Origin: Craterostigma plantagineum
Taxonomy: Eukaryota; Streptophyta; Magnoliopsida; Lamiales; Linderniaceae
Reading direction: 5' to 3'
DNA: 64,000 bases
Assembly (NCBI GenBank): GCA_027422505.1
Contig: JAPQWV010000028.1
Span: forward strand, 4,058,001-4,122,000
The translations under genes were made by a program, and so were the position numbers. The notes under the pieces are model-generated. The model did not search any database and was not told the DNA's origin. It worked only from the letters and a program-made list of their open reading frames with translations. This document shows positions 63,166 through 64,000 of this stretch, one piece after another; the stretch's first letter is position 1, and each line of letters starts with the position of its first letter.

Positions 63166-63396
63166 CCAGTGCCCAAACTCGCCACAGTTGAAACAAAAAC
63201 CAGCAGCCCCGGCATTTTTACCATTCTATTTCATTTTCACCACCACCCCCACGATTTGCCCTACCATTATTGCGATCCCAAGCCCAGTGTCCAAGCTCAC
63301 TACAGTTGAAATATTTATCACCACTTCTATTTGCCCGACCGTTCTTGCGATCCACAGCTCGATCCCAAACTAACTACAGTTGAAACAAAACCAGCA

Positions 63397-63410
63397 GCCC
63401 CAACATTTTT
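63397..63410 (+). repeat. SINE-2 target-site duplication, left copy
   Basis: GCCCCAACATTTTT; the right copy is at 63617-63630. Confidence 0.92.
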
Positions 63411-63616
63411 TTTTTTGGTAACCGGGTAAAGCCGATGGTAAACCCCGGGGCCGACCCACTACCTGCTAAACAGGTCGACCAGGTCAATCGCACATGTCTG
63501 GGCCCATGTGGGCAGGCTTAGGGAAATGTCACAGGGATGAGATTCGAACCCAGGACCTCTCCCAACATGACCCTAAGCACCTCCCCCTCAACCAGTAGGA
63601 CTGAGGGCTCATTGGC
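63411..63616 (-). mobile_element. SINE-2: second copy of the same SINE (minus)
   Basis: It is about 90% similar to SINE-1, with a short T run (about 11). Box B on minus (GGGTTCGAATC, 63551-63541) and box A (CAGTCCTACTGG, about 63604-63593) are present, box A slightly altered. A 14-bp duplication flanks it. It splits the CCHC array. Confidence 0.92.
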
Positions 63617-63800
63617 GCCCCAACATTTTTACCATTCCATTTCAGACCATCACCAATATTTCCCCTACCTTTCTTGCAATACCTAGCCCAAAGCACAGAC
63701 TCACAACAGTTGAAACACTCACCACCACCACTATTTTCCTACCATTTTTGCAGTCTCTAGCCCAGTGCGCAAACTCACCACAATTGGAACACTTACCACC

Positions 63801-64000
63801 ACGGAGGATTGGCTCAGAACAATAGAGAATATGTTCCGAGTTAGTCATCTGCCTGATACTGAGAAGGTGACTTGTGCCACCTTCATGCTACGTGGGAACG
63901 CGGGCTACTGGTGGGACACCATTCAGGTGCTCGAGGACCCCACTATGATGACTTGGGAAAGGTTCAAAATGCTTTTTCGGGGAATGGATTTTACCGCGGT
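63801..64000 (+). pseudogene. gag: Gypsy gag fragment, continues past the window
   Basis: TEDWLRTIENMFRVSHLPDT, EKVTCATFMLRGNAGYWWDT, VLEDPTMMTWERFKMLFR: a Retrotrans_gag domain beginning in mid-gene and open to the edge. It differs from the A, E and F gags. The left junction with the CCHC array is abrupt. Whether it is a pseudogene depends on sequence beyond the window. Confidence 0.8.

Larger units (their letters stand above)
63166..63800 (-). pseudogene. Decayed tandem CCHC zinc-knuckle array (minus)
   Basis: On the minus strand five knuckle-like units follow each other. The first, at about 63799-63750, is intact (KCSNCGEFAHWARDC). The second is damaged (ECFNCCESVLWARYC), the third and fourth are degraded, and the fifth reads FCFNCGEFGHW near 63205-63170. 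Units alternate at about 75 and 115 bp, and the 190-bp pair is itself repeated: AACCAGCAGCCCC...ATTTTTACCATTC occurs at 63200-63230 and, split by a SINE, at 63390-63645. Frames change between units. It could come from a retroelement gag or a host CCHC gene; I cannot tell which. Confidence 0.6.

Overview
This window is plant nuclear DNA made almost entirely of retrotransposons. I see no intact host gene, no functional rRNA or tRNA gene and no CRISPR. The evidence for a plant is the set of families present: L1-type LINEs whose ORF1 has a DUF4283 domain and a CCHC finger and whose ORF2 ends in a zf-RVT domain, Ty1/Copia elements including Sirevirus-type ones, chromovirus-like Ty3/Gypsy elements with long LTRs (2.4-3.2 kb), a 5S-rDNA-carrying (Cassandra-like) repeat, and a tRNA-derived SINE. 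A eudicot is most likely; I cannot name the species. Many ATG positions were chosen by eye, and family assignments come from recognised motifs, not from a search.

Layout. 1-3.8 kb: decayed LINE on the minus strand (LINE-A). 3.8-22.7 kb: a Copia element (Copia-1, plus) split twice, by a Gypsy element (Gypsy-A, 5153-13398, TSD GAAAA, two near-identical 3.2-kb LTRs, gag only) and by a nearly complete LINE (LINE-B, 13668-20270, 14-17 bp TSD). Copia-1 itself sits in a minus-strand Gypsy LTR (22681-23252). 23.3-29.2 kb: a plus-strand retroelement accessory ORF, a minus Copia LTR (Copia-2) and a minus, pol-deleted Gypsy (Gypsy-F). 29.2-34.1 kb: 3' half of a Sirevirus (Sire-1) with RT-RNase H, an envelope-like ORF, several polypurine tracts and an LTR. 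34.1-38.8 kb: Sirevirus gag fragments around a chimeric Gypsy-B. 38.8-40.2 kb: a 5S-bearing element as a large inverted repeat plus a third partial copy. 40.2-44.0 kb: Gypsy-C 3' LTR and pol end (minus), then a plus Gypsy LTR fragment (G). 44.0-50.4 kb: 5' two thirds of a minus Sirevirus (Copia-4: LTR, PBS, gag, protease, integrase). 50.4-52.5 kb: 3' end of another Sirevirus (plus). 52.5-54.7 kb: Gypsy-D LTR. 54.9-63.2 kb: a tandem Gypsy-E array (LTR-gag-LTR-gag-LTR) with a SINE. 63.2-64.0 kb: a decayed tandem CCHC-knuckle array on the minus strand with a second SINE, then a Gypsy gag fragment that leaves the window.

The genes do not form a pathway; they are mobile-element genes, mostly broken. 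LINE-B is the most complete: its ORF2 has all visible endonuclease and RT catalytic residues, but ORF1 has lost its C-terminal tail through a frameshift in a C run. The decayed LINE-A copy still shows the ancestral arrangement, in which ORF1 and ORF2 overlap by ATGA. Three Gypsy families (A, E, F) keep gag but have lost pol, so they would depend on enzymes supplied by other elements.

The least explained signal is in the Gypsy LTRs. Families that differ in sequence share one plan: a hairpin at the LTR start, dense clusters of short CG-centred palindromes (a different palindrome per family), a mid-LTR 21-nt hairpin (GTAGGTG-N7-CACCTAC), a block of short repeats or hairpins, and a GCTCCAC...GTGGAGC stem-loop near the 3' end.
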